DNA of 64,000 bases from the NCBI RefSeq assembly GCF_030272615.1, contig NC_081414.1:526113137-526177136 (forward strand), written 5' to 3'. Position numbers and translations under genes: made by a program. Under the pieces are notes generated by a model. That model was not told the DNA's origin. It was given only the letters and a program-made list of their open reading frames with translations, and did no database searches. This document shows positions 11,300-22,429 of this stretch, piece by piece; the stretch's first letter is position 1; every line of letters begins with the position of its first letter. The DNA comes from Cryptomeria japonica (taxonomy: Eukaryota; Streptophyta; Pinopsida; Cupressales; Cupressaceae).

Positions 11300-13700
11300 A
11301 ATCTAGGAGCTATAAAAAATATAGCTCTTTGCCTGTCCCTCATCACCAGGTGTTGGAGGAGGTGGAGCCTTCTGACCAATGTCTTTCCTAGGTGCCCGAG
11401 CTCCCTCAGATCAAGCCATATACTGAGAATATGGTACAACCTGCTGCGCTACTGGAACTGCTACGCTATATGCTACAATGTAATAAGCTACTCGGCTAGT
11501 CTGATGCAACACCTCTTGCTAAAGAGCGTCTCACTCTGCCCTCATCTCAGTGATCTGATGATAGTGCTCAACTCAGACCTCCACCAGCTGTCAGTCTCAC
11601 TTTGCAAGCTATGTCCAAGCCACTACCAACTGTGACTGCAAACCTTCTAATTTGGCTCTCATAGACCGTAGTGGGTCAGTTGCCCCCTGCTCTCTCACAG
11701 GCTCCTCGCCTCCCTCTCCACCTCCATCTCCACCCTGCTCATCCCTCCACTGTTGCACCTATCTAGGAGCTACTCACCCCTCCTCGCCTCCATTCTCCGC
11801 TACCCTGGAACCACTAGTCACCACACTAATAGCTCCAAGGGATCCACCCTCCCCTCTCTGCTGTTGTCTCCCCCTAGTTGGTACCCTGTTGCTACTAGCA
11901 CCAGGATCACCTCCTACCCGCCTAGGAACCACTGCTCTTCATGCCTGTGCCTATGCCTGTACCTATGCAGGGGCCTCATCCTTAGCCTCCTCTATGAGAG
12001 GTGCCTGCTCTGTTGGATCTGTAAATCTAGGGAAGGGATGTCTCTAGAACCAATCCTTGTATTGGGGCAATACCCCCGCATCTCTAATATCCTCCAAATA
12101 GTCCCATCACTATTGCTGCAATCCAGCTAGCTCCTGTATGCTCAACATGTAGGACAACCTAGGGGCCCATCCTTGTCTCTCCTCCTCACCATATCGGGCA
12201 TAGGTGGTGAACTCCTGTGATATCCCCAGAGGTTTGTCATACTGCCTCATAACCCTCGGTACAATGAACCGCTCAATAATGGTCACCGATCTGCCAATAA
12301 GAGGATGAGTCATGAACATGTCTCTCCACTAAGCTCTCCAGTCGTCCCACAACTCCAGACCCCTATATGGTCTCCATACTACATCGATCAGAAAATTGAG
12401 CTGTCATCTCTAATACTTTATCTTGCCTAGATGGGGCTAAGTAACATATCCTGAATATCTATAAACAATCGGTTGGTGTGGATCTCTGGCATCATCAACA
12501 ATCAGTCTACAAAATGGGATATGCTCCCATGCCCATATTTGCAAAACCAAGACTCCTACCACCATGCTCTTCCCATCCCTGTATAAAATTTTGTGCATCT
12601 CACGATACATGTGGGCTAACAAGCAAGATCCCCACCCTAATCTCTCAGGCTCAGTTAGTAGTCTCTCGAGCATCCTAGCCCAGCCACATAGAAATCCCTA
12701 CTGTCCCTTGTTCGACATAATAAAACAATCAATGAAAGCTGCTAATACACATGCCAATGGAAATTGATCGTTGCACCTAGCCATCATATCATCCCAAGTG
12801 ATAGCCCGCTCAAGAATGTCCTCATTGTGAAATATGCATCTCAAGGCTAAGATACCAAGTCGCTGAGCAGAATCACAATCAACCTTATCCCGAGGAAAAG
12901 GAATCCTCAAAATCCTATACACGTCCTCTGGTGTAATGGTCATCTCTCCAACTGGTAGATGGAAGGTGTTATGCTCTAAATGGAAACACTCAACTAGTGC
13001 AATAAGCATCCCGTGATTCACATGGATATCAGGCATCTCTAAAAGGTAAGTAAAGCCGCACAAATCAATATGTGCTCTATCTATATCTGATAGCTCATGG
13101 ACTAGCCTCATTGTCGGAGGATAGACACACCAAAACATGATATTTGGCAATCGAACCTGCAAAAATCAAATAATATAGCATCAACAAGTCATCCAAATTG
13201 TGCTACGAAACATGTTAAACATCACGCAAATCCAAATACACAAAATACCAAATCAAAATTTCATGTTTTGACCCTTGCAAATGCTCACTGTTTTCCATAT
13301 GAGTTTTCACAGTGTAAGCATAAACTTGTATGAGACAGGAATACATGTGGAACGATAAAAGATTCTCATATGACTTATGGCATACTATCACACGATAATA
13401 TGGGCTATGAAGAAAACTCTCGTACGAGACATGGGATGACTCCACACAACAAAAAAATATAGGCTAAAATGATAAACCACAAGACATATAGTTTGTCGTA
13501 CGACAGACAATGTCTTATCGCACGACAAAATGACATTAAACTATTTTCAACGACTTTAAAAATAAAAAAAATTCAACAAAAAATCAAAATTGATGAAATG
13601 CAAAGGCTTAAGTTTGATCACTTACTATTGGCTCGTAATTCCGTGGTCGGTTATGTTGTCTCTAGCAGTCGAATAGATGCTCCTGGATCGAAATGGCCAT
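11300..13700 (-). pseudogene. Antisense plant mobile domain (PMD) gene inside A1, two exons
   Basis: Plant mobile domain proteins (PF10536 type, MAIL1-like) are spread by transposons; antisense extra ORFs are known in Tat elements. Exon 1 runs from the ATG at 13700 to 13626 (25 codons, MAISIQEHLFDC then TAG). The donor at 13625 is ATA|GTAAGT and the acceptor is TTTTTGCAG ending at 13157; the 469-bp intron is phase 0. Exon 2 from 13156 reads DRAHIDLCGFTYLLEM, FHLPVGEMTITPEDVYRIL, LGWGSCLLAHMYREMHKILY and VLQIWAWEHIPF, all typical of PMD. It stays in one frame to about 12100 with stops near 12695, 12435 and 12108, then continues as a Gly/Arg/Pro-rich tail to about 11300. The stops make it a pseudogene. 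The intron and shared frame strongly support a real former gene. Confidence 0.8.
13157..13625 (-). other. Predicted intron of the antisense PMD gene
   Basis: On the minus strand the segment opens with GTAAGTG and closes with a T-rich tract and TTTTTGCAG. Both flanking exons are in the same reading frame without a shift (phase 0). The intron is AT-rich and holds the cluster of TCGTACGA-like words, including TCGTACGA at 13420-13427 and GTCGTACGAC at 13495-13504. It explains why there is a long gap between a clean ATG with a promoter and the conserved domain. Confidence 0.65.
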
Positions 13701-13772
13701 TTTTCTTCGCTGAAGGCTTTTCAAATTTCAAACTTGGAGAGGCTAAAATGAATTGAAAATGACACTTGGACC

Positions 13773-13795
13773 CCTTATATAGCCAAAACCCTAAT
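13773..13795 (-). promoter_or_regulatory. Telobox and TATA box of the antisense PMD gene
   Basis: Read on the minus strand, TTAGGGTTTT is followed at once by GGCTATATAAGG. The TATA box (13782 to 13773) lies about 75 bases upstream of the ATG at 13700, a normal distance in plants. The telobox (TAGGGTTT) is a known plant promoter element. This makes it likely that the antisense gene was transcribed independently of the A1 LTR. Confidence 0.65.
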
Positions 13796-14812
13796 TTTTC
13801 AACTTGCTTTGATGGACATGAAAACTATACCCTAAGCTAATTTGCCCGTCCTAATTCCATTTTCGGGATTGAAATCGAAATCCGAGATCATTATCCTAGT
13901 CAATTTCACACAACTTGAACCACTTAGTGCTTTCATCAAATGCTCATCCTTTCTTCAATTTACACTCACTTTCTCATCAATCATCGCTAAATCTTCAAGT
14001 ATTCCTATGAATCATTCTTCGTGCTCAAGTCATTATCATCGCCAAAAATTGCCTATAATCATGTACCCTCACTATCTTTTGATTTTGCTCTTGAGGGGGC
14101 ATACTCATGACCTCATGACCTCACATCTTCAATGTCGAGAAAATTTTCAAATCTTCATAAAATGTCGAGCAAAAAAAAATCTTTTCAACTAAAGAAAATC
14201 AAAGAAGACCTTATCGCTAAGAGAATATCATCTTCATCGCTTCATATCAAGTTGAGATCTCTCGATCATCTGAATCAAATCAATCGCTAGGGGCATATCG
14301 GTTTCATCGCTTTAAATCAAGCTGATATTGTCTTCATTTGAATTAGTCTCTTAGCGTCAATCAGTTTCATCGCTTTTCATCAAGCTGATTATTCGTTTAA
14401 ACTCAATCAAAAGTTTAAAGAGTATCTTTGATCGCACACTCAATCTAAGAAGGTGTTCAGTTTTATCACATCGAATCAGGATGGACAGGTTATCTTCACT
14501 CATTGTGTCTTGATCCATCAAGTTCAAGATCGATTTTATCTTCGCTCACTGTGTCTAGTTCAATCAAGTCCTAGATCAGTAAGATCCGCTTCTTGATCAA
14601 TCAGGTTCAAGTTTGGTATCTTTCCTCTTCATCAGTCCTAGTTCAATCAAGTTCGGGATCGGTATTGCTTTGATCAACTCTGTTTAGTTTCATCGCTTCA
14701 AAATAAGCTAAACACCTCGATCTTCATCTGGTTCATGATCAATCAAGTTCAAAACTTTTATCTCCTAGACATCAACTATTCTTTGAACCAACGTGTTGCT
14801 CGCACATTAATT
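13796..14812 (+). repeat. A1 3' region rich in CATCGCTT/CAATCAAG words
   Basis: No gene is visible. From about 14200 to 14760 the sequence repeats related sentences such as TTCATCGCTT, ATCAAGCTGAT, GATCAATCAAGTTCA and GTGTCTTGATCCATCAAG at irregular spacing of 40-70 bases. It lies just before the polypurine tract. These look like an old, decayed tandem array. No function is known to me. Confidence 0.5.
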
Positions 14813-14826
14813 CAAAGAGGGGCAAA
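14813..14826 (+). other. A1 polypurine tract
   Basis: CAAAGAGGGGCAAA lies directly before TGTAATACCC, the start of the 3' LTR. Polypurine tracts prime plus-strand DNA synthesis and sit exactly at this place. It defines the LTR start at 14827 and the plus orientation of A1. Confidence 0.75.
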
Positions 14827-15708
14827 TGTAATACCCTAAAATTGGTCATCTAAACCATGGGCCCCTAATCTTGACAACATCACCAGGGTCCTAACCAAAG
14901 GCAATTAAATCAACTTTGAGCACACAATTAATTAATTCTTCAATCATTAAATGTCACGTGGCAAGTGAATTATTCAATATTAATTAAATCATTCCAGTAA
15001 ATCATTTTGATCAATTATCCTATTTATTTTATTAAATATCCTAGCATATTTAATTAATTAATAAATTTGCCATTTAATCATAAAAAAGAATTAATTTATT
15101 ACAAAAGAGGAATTAATTACAAAGCAAGAGTTAAATTGAAAATAAAATAAAAGAATTGAATTGAGAGAGAAATCAAACTTGAGATATTATTTCTTCTTCT
15201 AAATTGAGATAACTTGAAATCAGAAAAGTAATTAAATTGAATTATTAATCATTCTCTAAAATTGGAACTCAAAGCTTTTGAGAAAAGAAGTTCAGTTGCA
15301 TTGAAAAGACTTTTTTCTTGAATAAATCAAAGAAATCACATGGAATCACCTAGTTTTATCTCAAGTGCATGGAATTAATTGAATTTTATCTCCAATGCAA
15401 ACTCGAACTTATAATCTGAATGCATTTCAATCAAGCTATAATTTGAATCCATCTCAAGGTTAACTGAATCTGATTTCTCAATTATTTCAATTATCCTAAA
15501 TTATGCTTTTTCTTGAATAATCTCAACCGCTCGTTGCTAATTGATCTTGACCGTTGGTCTCTCTTTAGATTCTCTATAAATTCAACCTTCATCTCTCATT
15601 CAAAACACCCTAGAGATTTATTGTTATTATACAGTTTTTTCTCTAGAGTCATTGAAGATATTTTGTTTTTTTTAGAATATTGCATCTTAGTTTAGCTTTT
15701 TGCATGTT

Positions 15709-15713
15709 TAGTT
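15709..15713. repeat. Target-site duplication of D, left copy
   Basis: TAGTT here and again at 22430-22434 flank D directly. A 5-bp duplication is standard for copia integration. It proves that D entered the A1 LTR as one unit. Confidence 0.9.
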
Positions 15714-17193
15714 TGATAACTCAATGATGAACTGATAGTACTAATCTGGTACTGGAGGGGGGGGGTGAATCAGTACAGACAAAAATACAGTCCTAAACCG
15801 GTCTGATAGAAGACACTTCAAGTGACTGGCAAACAGTGACATCGGTTTGAAACAGAGTGCAACCGGTAAAGCTAAGACTAACTGAGACAAACATTAACCG
15901 GTTACTCACTTATCTTTTCACTCAACTCAAGACTACCTCACCTTTTCTCCCTTATGTGTAAATAGGTAATCTACCATCATATCGTAATAACAGCTAGTTC
16001 AACATGTTTTATTGATAGGCATAAAACACAAAACCATTATATGCTTGACAGACAATAGCAAAGCATCACACATGACACACATATTTTTCACGTGGAAACC
16101 CAACTGGGAAAAACCATGGTGGGGATGAATACCCACAAGTTGTTTTTGAACTCTTTAGAAGTTCGCTCTGTTAGGAGCCTTGTTCGGTTAGAGACATTAC
16201 AAAAGGTTTTGCTAGGAACCGATCCTGTTAGAGATCACCCAGTTAAGGGATGGCTACAATACCTGGTTAAGGGTTAAACCCTGTTAAAGGTTACCTTGTT
16301 AGAGGATTTCAAGAACTCAATAGCTAGAGGATTTCAAACTCAATAACTTTGAATTACCCTGTTAAAGGATTTACAGCAAGCTGGTTAAGGCTACCCTGTT
16401 AAGGGATTTTCCAACTGTTGAGGTGGTTAGAGATCAACAGGTATTACAATGATCTGGTAACAACACTCAATGCCAATGCAGATCCGCTTAAGCTCCTCTT
16501 CACCTTCTACACTTACACTCTGCAGGTATCACTTCTCTCCTTTTGGTCTGGCAAGAATTACGTATCCCTTCTCTCGGATACACACACATAACGTTTGCCA
16601 AGAACCTCAGCAAGAGACACAACATCAACCTTATAGGAAAATAGATAGGTCAGTAGCATAAACCCTAAACCCTAAACCTATTAGGTTAAGGAATTCAAAC
16701 GGTTCAATCCTGACCATTGAGAACACTCCATTAATTGCAATAGTCTTGATCCAATCTCAAGACATTCTCCATCATCCATTTTCACCGATTTCATGGCGGC
16801 TGATAACCCATCACACGTTATCATCATTTTATAGACTTCACACATTCCCGAGGTAGATAGGAACAATCTACTTCATGCAAGATCCTTCATGTGCACAATG
16901 CTGATGTGACAACATGATCTGTTCTTCATTACAATGCTAACTCATTACACAATGTCACCGGTTGAGCCACATAGGCTTGAAGCACTTAAACTAGAAACCC
17001 TGAGGTTGAGACTACCAATCGGTAGTCATACAACGCTTTCATGTGCCGGTTCACCTTGAAGAAGCACACCGCTTCACTTTGGCACGAATGCTAGTTCACA
17101 GTGTTATGCCGGTTCTCACCTCTTCAACATATTGACATCAATGACAACATACAATGTCATTATGTCCTCATACCGGTTCACATAATGCCAACA
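15714..17193 (-). repeat. D 3' LTR
   Basis: On the plus strand it reads TGATAAC...GCCAACA, so it is TG...CA bounded. It pairs with 20950-22429 along its full length, with scattered substitutions and small indels (for example a G-run of 9 here against 12 in the other copy, near 15757 and 20993). It is full of short words such as CCTGTTAAAGG and CTGTTAGAG, which also appear (reverse complement) in the LTR of B, suggesting related copia families. Confidence 0.9.
16629..16679 (-). promoter_or_regulatory. Telomere-like telobox and TATA in D 3' LTR
   Basis: On the minus strand AGGTTTAGGGTTTAGGGTTT (16679-16660) is followed 22 bases on by CCTATAAGG (16637-16629), a TATA-like box. The same pair is in the other LTR at 21895-21845. 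Position within the LTR suits a U3 promoter. The core is a double telomere repeat. Confidence 0.6.
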
Positions 17194-17205
17194 ATCTCCC
17201 CCTTT
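17194..17205 (-). other. D polypurine tract
   Basis: AAAGGGGGAGAT on the minus strand touches the start of the 3' LTR (TGTTGGCATTATG). This is the usual plus-strand primer of copia elements and fixes the orientation. Confidence 0.85.
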
Positions 17206-17419
17206 GGCATTGATAACAATATATAAAGATATCTCTCCGCTTCACATCTTCTTCTCCCCTAATTTCTGTAGATATCTTCTCCGCTTCACATGCAGATATC
17301 TTCTCCCCCTTTGACAACAATGCCAAAGTGGAGGCACAGGCTTCCCTATTCCATTATGCTGCTCCCCCTAAGGAGTAGCATCCTTCAACACATCAATCCA
17401 AAATAAATTTGACTATGCA

Positions 17420-18412
17420 CTACCTGACTGATGCGGAGCATATGCTTTTAGTTCCCTTTAGATACCTAAGAATCCGCTTGACTGCACTCAAGTGAGTTTC
17501 TCTTGGACTCTTCTGGAACCTTGCAGTGATGCCAACTGCATGTGCAATATCCGGTCTGCTATGTACTACATAATGCAACTTACCAATCATTGATCGGTAT
17601 TCCTTCTCATCAACCAATTCTGAGTCATCTTCTTTAGATAGTTTACAACCAGTCACCATCGGTGTACCAACTGGTTTGCTATCTTCTATGCCAAAGGTCT
17701 TCAAAACCTCTTTGACATACTTGGACTGAGTGATAAAGATTCCATCCTTCTTCTGTTGGATCTACAATCCAATAAAGAATTTAATCTCCCCTATGAGTGA
17801 CATTTCAAACTCTTTCTTCATCTCATCTGCAAACTCATGACTCATCTTGTCATCTCCACCAAAGATAATGTCATCAACAAATACCTCATAGATCAGGATT
17901 TGATCTCCTTCAGACTTCAAGTAGATATTACTATCTTCACTTGTTCTCTCAAATCCAATCTTCACAAGATGGGAATGTAGACATTCATACCATGCTCTAG
18001 GTGCCTACTTTAGGCCATATAAGGCTTTATGTAGCCTACATACCATGTCACTGTCTTCAGATAGGGAAAACCCATCTGGTTGCTCTATATACACCTCCTC
18101 TTCAAGTACACCATTTAGGAATGTGGATTTTACATCCATTTGGTATACTTTGAAGCCTTTAAAAGCTGCATATGCAAGAAGCATACGAACTCCTTCCAAT
18201 TTGGCTACAAGAGCAAAGGTTTCTCCATAGTCTTCTCCTTCTTCTTGAGCATATCCTTTGCATACCAATCTGGCTTTGTTTCTTATCACTATGCCATCCT
18301 CATTCAGCTTATTTCTGAAGACCCATTTGGTACCAATGACATTTTTATGCTCCGATCTAGGTACCAAAGACCATGTACCATTTTTCTCTATTTGGTCAAG
18401 TTCCTCTTCCAT
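17420..18412 (-). pseudogene. D reverse transcriptase with residual RNase H hinge
   Basis: The RT motifs are [49 protein letters not shown] (usually DVKTAFLNG), [11 protein letters not shown], and the catalytic IYEVFVDDIIFGG (YVDD is FVDD here). The C-terminal part reads YRSMIGKLHYVVHSRPDIAHAVG and RILRYLKGTK, then stops. Stops at 18002 and 17759 (both TAG at a Gln position: YGLK-stop-APRAWY and IGL-stop-IQQ) break it. The RNase H that should follow RYLKGTK is absent. Confidence 0.9.
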
Positions 18413-19613
18413 TGCCTTGATCTAGTCTTCATCTTTATGTGCCTCTTTGAATGTTTTAGGCTCAAATTCAGAGATAATACATGAGTTTTCTCTGACCTTT
18501 CTTCTTGTAAGGATTCCTGCATCCTTATCACCTATGATCTGCTTAGGATCATGATTCATCTTGACATACCAAGGAATGGTCGTGATAGATTCCTCTTGCT
18601 TTTCTTCTTCATCCTCATCTCCATCAATATCAACATCTACATTTGCCGGTGTAGGAACACTGTTACTGGTGCTTGGTTGACTGACAATCGGTTCCCAAAA
18701 GGTTGCAACCGGTTCATTTACCGCTTTCTCACTGCCAGTTTCCTCAGTTTTCTCAGAGGTTTCATCAACTCTTACATTGATGCTTTTCATAATTCTCTGA
18801 GTCCTATTGTTGAAACACTTGAGAGCTTTGCTCTTGGTGGAATATCCTAAGAATATTCCCTCATCACATTTCGCATCAAATTTGCTCTGGTGTTCACTCC
18901 TCTTGATGTAAAATTTGCTACCAAACACTCTAAAGTAGCTAACCACAGGTGTCTTACCGGTCCAATACTCATAAGGAGTTTTATCCTTACCTTTCTTGAT
19001 GAGTACCCAGTTCATTGTGTAGACTGCAGTGCTCACCGCTTCTCTCCAAAAGGTGTGAGCTACCTTTCCTTGAATCAACATGGTTCTAGCTGCTTCAACC
19101 ACAGTCTGGTTATTCCTCTCTGCTAGGCCATTCTGCTATGGAGTCCAGGGGGCAGACAATTGCCTCTTGATGCCATGTTCTTCATAGTACTTGTTGAATT
19201 CACCGGAAGTGAATTCCCCTTCTTGATCAGTTCTCAGGCACTTGATCCTTTTACCACTTTCCTTCTCCACTAAATCTCTGAAAGCTTTGAACTTTACAAA
19301 GGCTTCAGACTTGTCTTTCAAGAATGTGACCCACATCATTCTTGAGCAGTCATCTGTGAGAATCATGAAGTACCTATCACCCTGCACACTTCTAGTTTTC
19401 ATAGGACCACACAAATCAATATGCACAAGATCAAGCAAGTTGTCAGCAGTGAAAGATTTACCTTTAAAGGTTGAGGAAGACATTTTCCCCAATTGACACT
19501 CTCTACACAAGGTATTATCTGGTTTTCTTAGCACTGACAACCCTCTAACTACCTTGATCTTACTAGCCTTCACAATGTTATTAAAGTTTACATGGCAGAG
19601 TCTCCTATGCCAT
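18413..19613 (-). pseudogene. D integrase with GAG-pre-integrase domain
   Basis: The order is WHRRLCHVN (just after the TAG at 19613), CRECQLGKMSSSTFKGKSFT, LDLVHIDLCGPMKTRS (first Asp), ILTDDCSRMMWVTFLKDKSEA, CLRTDQEGEFTSGEFNKYYEEHGI (second Asp), then QNGLAERNNQTVVEAARTM (Glu) and FRVFGSKFYIK. A TAG at 19133 replaces the first Gln in the QQNG motif and another TAG near 18419 separates it from RT. All parts share one frame. The catalytic D-D-E residues are still present. Confidence 0.9.
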
Positions 19614-20069
19614 ATCTAGCTATCATCAAATTTAGCCATAAGACATGTACTTATATTTGCATTCAGATGAAATAGGTTACCTTTGGTCTGCATGCCGGTG
19701 ACCACCAATTCACCATTCTTTCCTTTGATTCTGTAAGGTGCATCATTGCCAAAGTGAACCACACCACCATCATACTCCTCCAATGATAGAAAATTGCTCC
19801 GGTCACCAGTCATATGGTGAGAACAACCACTGTCAATGATCCACTCATTGGAATTATCAAACTGGGAGACAAGAGCCTTCTTTTCTGACACATCTTCCTT
19901 GACATCAACAAACACAATATCTTCATTTTCTTCATCCTTTGATTCTTCATCTGTGACACCTTCATCAACTGCCACAAAATAGTTTCTCCGGTTTCCTCCT
20001 TTGAATTTCTTGAACCTTTCCATTTTATCCTTGTTGTCGCTATTAGGACAATTTATAGCAATATGTCCT
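19614..20069 (-). pseudogene. D aspartic protease
   Basis: The active site reads NEWIIDSGCSHHMTGDR (about 19855-19800), the DSGCSxHMTG form typical of copia. It is followed by VHFGNDAPYRIKGKNGELVV. An acidic stretch (DEESKDEENEDIVFVDVKED) precedes it and links to the gag zinc knuckle. The TAG at 19613 ends the open segment where WHRR follows. Confidence 0.9.
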
Positions 20070-20881
20070 ATCTAGTTACAAGAGAAGCATTTCAAAGGTA
20101 GATTACCTCTGTATTTGCCGGTTCCTTTTGGAAGTTTCCTAGAAATGAGAGCTTCAAATGCCATCAGAATCTCCTCATCATCCATTTCTCTGCCCTGTCT
20201 CGGTTCACCACTAGTGCTAGCTTCTTTTCCTTTTCTGGATGGTACTGTAGAAGCTTTAAAAGCTGATTCAGTCTTTTGAACACTGCCATCGAAACTATTT
20301 AGCTCATAGGCTGTCAACTTTGCAATGATGGAGTCTAGGGATACCTTAGTCTTATCTATTTATCTTAGCTCTTGAATAGCATCAACCCTTATTGCATAGA
20401 CTGGCAATAGGGATCTCAGGACTTTGCTTACCACAGTGGCATCTTCTATTTTACCACCTGCACTCTTGATATCTCCAACAACAGTTTTGATTTCTATTCC
20501 ATACCGTTGAATGGTCTCACTTTCAACCATCCGCAAATCTTCAAACTTCCCTCTAAGGCTTTCTTCCTTAGCCTATTTTACATGTTCATCACCGCCATAG
20601 ATATTTTCAAGAGTATCCCATACCTATTTGAGATTTACCTTATCCTGAACATCAATGAACTCAATGTCAGATAAACTACTAATTAGGGCTTCCATGACTT
20701 GCCCATTCTCCTCCATCTCTCTCTTTTGGTCATTGGTAAGGGTACCGGTAGGAGCAACATAGACAGTCTCAACATAGCTCCAATGTTGAGCACCCATGCT
20801 TCCGATGAATATCTTTATTCTATCTTTCCATATACTGAAATTTTCTTTATTAAACTTTGGACCTTCCCTCTTCATCATTAG
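20070..20881 (-). pseudogene. D gag with UBN2-like domain and zinc knuckle
   Basis: Gag starts near MMKREGPKFNKENFSIWKDRIKIFIGS (about 20878), typical of the copia gag N-terminus. The segment 20620-20320 is in the same frame with several stops (for example near 20621 and 20321). It ends with the zinc knuckle CFSCN-stop-IGHIAINC, a CX2CX4HX4C finger broken by a TAG at 20069. It is upstream of and in frame with the protease, so gag and pol were one polyprotein. Confidence 0.85.
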
Positions 20882-20936
20882 ACTGGGATCTTTACCTCAA
20901 GCGGTTAAGCTTATAACACAGAGGACCTGGAGGACA

Positions 20937-20948
20937 CTCTGATACCAA
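20937..20948 (-). other. D primer binding site (initiator Met tRNA type)
   Basis: TTGGTATCAGAG on the minus strand lies one base after the end of the 5' LTR. This is the usual copia PBS, complementary to the initiator methionine tRNA. The same spacing is seen in B. Confidence 0.85.
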
Positions 20949-20949
20949 T

Positions 20950-22429
20950 TGATAATGCAATGATGAATTGATAGTACTAATCTGGTACTGAGAGGGGGGG
21001 GGGGGTGAATCAGTACAGACAAAAATATGGTCCTAAACTGGTCTGACAACAGACACTTCAAATGACTGGCAAACAGTGACACCGCTTTGAAACAGAGTGA
21101 AACCGGTAAAGCTAAGACTAACTGAGACAAGCATTAACCGGTTACTCACTTAGCTTTTCACTCAACTCAAGACTACCTCACCTTTTCTCCCTTATGCGTA
21201 AATAGGTAATCTACCATTAGGTCGTAATAACAGCTAGTTCAACATGTTTTATTGACAGGTATAAAACACAGAACCATTATATGCTTGACATACAATAGCA
21301 AAGCATCACACATGACACACATATTTTTCACATGGAAACCCAACTGGGAAAAACCACGGTGGGGATGAATACCCACAAGCTGTTTTTGAACTCTTTAGAA
21401 GTTCGCTCTATTAGGAGCCTTGTCCGGTTAGAGACATTACAAAAGGTTCTGCTAGGAACCAATCCTGTTAGAGATCACCTGGTTAAGGGTTAAACCCTGT
21501 TAAATGTTACCTTGTTAGAGAATTTCAATAACTCAATAGCTAGAGGATTTCAAACTCAATAGCTTTGAATTACCCTATTAAAGGATTTACAACAAGCCGG
21601 TTAAGGCTACCTTGTTAAGGGATTTTCCAACTGTTGAGGTGGTTAGAGATCAACAGGTATTACAATTATCTAGTAACAACACTCAATGCCAATGCAGATC
21701 CCCTTAAGCTCCTCTTCACCTTCTGCACTTACACTCTGAAGGTATCACTTCTCTCCTTTTGGTCTGACAAGAATTACGTATCCCTTCTCTCAGATACACA
21801 CACATAACTTTTGCCAACAACCTCAACAAGAGACACAACATCGACCTTATAGGAAAATAGATAGGTCGATAGCATAAACCCTAAACCCTAAACCTGTTAG
21901 GTTAAGGAATTCAAATGGTTCAATCTTGACCATTGAGAACACTCCATTAATTGCAACAGTCTTGATCCAATCTCAAGACATTCTCCATCGTCCATTTTCA
22001 CCGATTTCATGGTGGCTGATAACCCATCACATGTTATCACCATTTTATAGACTTCACACATTCCTGAGGTAGATAGGAACAATCTCCTTCATGCAAGATC
22101 CTTCACGTGCACAAGGCTGACGTGGCAACATGATCCGTTCTTCATTACAATGCTAATTCATCACACAATGCCACCGATTGAGCCACACAAGCTTGAAGCA
22201 CTTAAACCGAAAACCCTAAGGTTGAGACTACCAACCGATAGTCATACAATGCTTCCATGTGCCGGTTCCCATAACAATATGTCGGTTCATGTTGAACAAG
22301 CACACAACTTCACTTTGGCATGAATGCCAGTTCACAGTGTTATGCTGGTTCTCACCTCTTCAGCATATTGACATCAATGACAACATACAATGTCATTATG
22401 TCCTCATACCAGTTCACATAATGCCAACA
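20950..22429 (-). repeat. D 5' LTR
   Basis: It pairs with 15714-17193, has the same length of 1,480 bases and is bounded by TG and CA. It is followed by the TSD TAGTT at 22430-22434. Differences to the other copy include a 31-base segment missing after 21480 and an extra 37-base sentence near 22265-22300, so the equal lengths are partly coincidence. Confidence 0.9.
21845..21895 (-). promoter_or_regulatory. Telobox and TATA in D 5' LTR
   Basis: Same arrangement as at 16629-16679: a double TTTAGGG repeat, then CCTATAAGG. As this is the 5' LTR, this copy would drive the element's transcript. Confidence 0.6.

Larger units (their letters stand above)
15714..22429 (-). mobile_element. Element D: Ty1/copia retrotransposon, RNase H deleted
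   Basis: D has two LTRs of 1,480 bases each (15714-17193 and 20950-22429), a PBS next to the right LTR, a polypurine tract next to the left one, and a 5-bp TSD (TAGTT). Gag, protease, integrase and RT are read on the minus strand in the order typical of copia, all in a single reading frame from about 20878 to 17420. RNase H is missing: the frame leaves homology after RYLKGTK near 17435 and only about 225 bases remain before the polypurine tract. Stop codons are the only other damage. It is younger than A1. Confidence 0.92.

Noticed and set aside
11652-12130. Pro/Ser/Cys-rich plus-strand ORFs
   Set aside because: They are the reverse strand of the antisense PMD gene and its tail, where the minus frame shows real PMD motifs.
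16660-16679. Telomere repeat as a sign of a chromosome end or telomere insertion
   Set aside because: Only about 2.7 repeats, and present at the same place in both D LTRs (21876-21895); it belongs to the LTR promoter.
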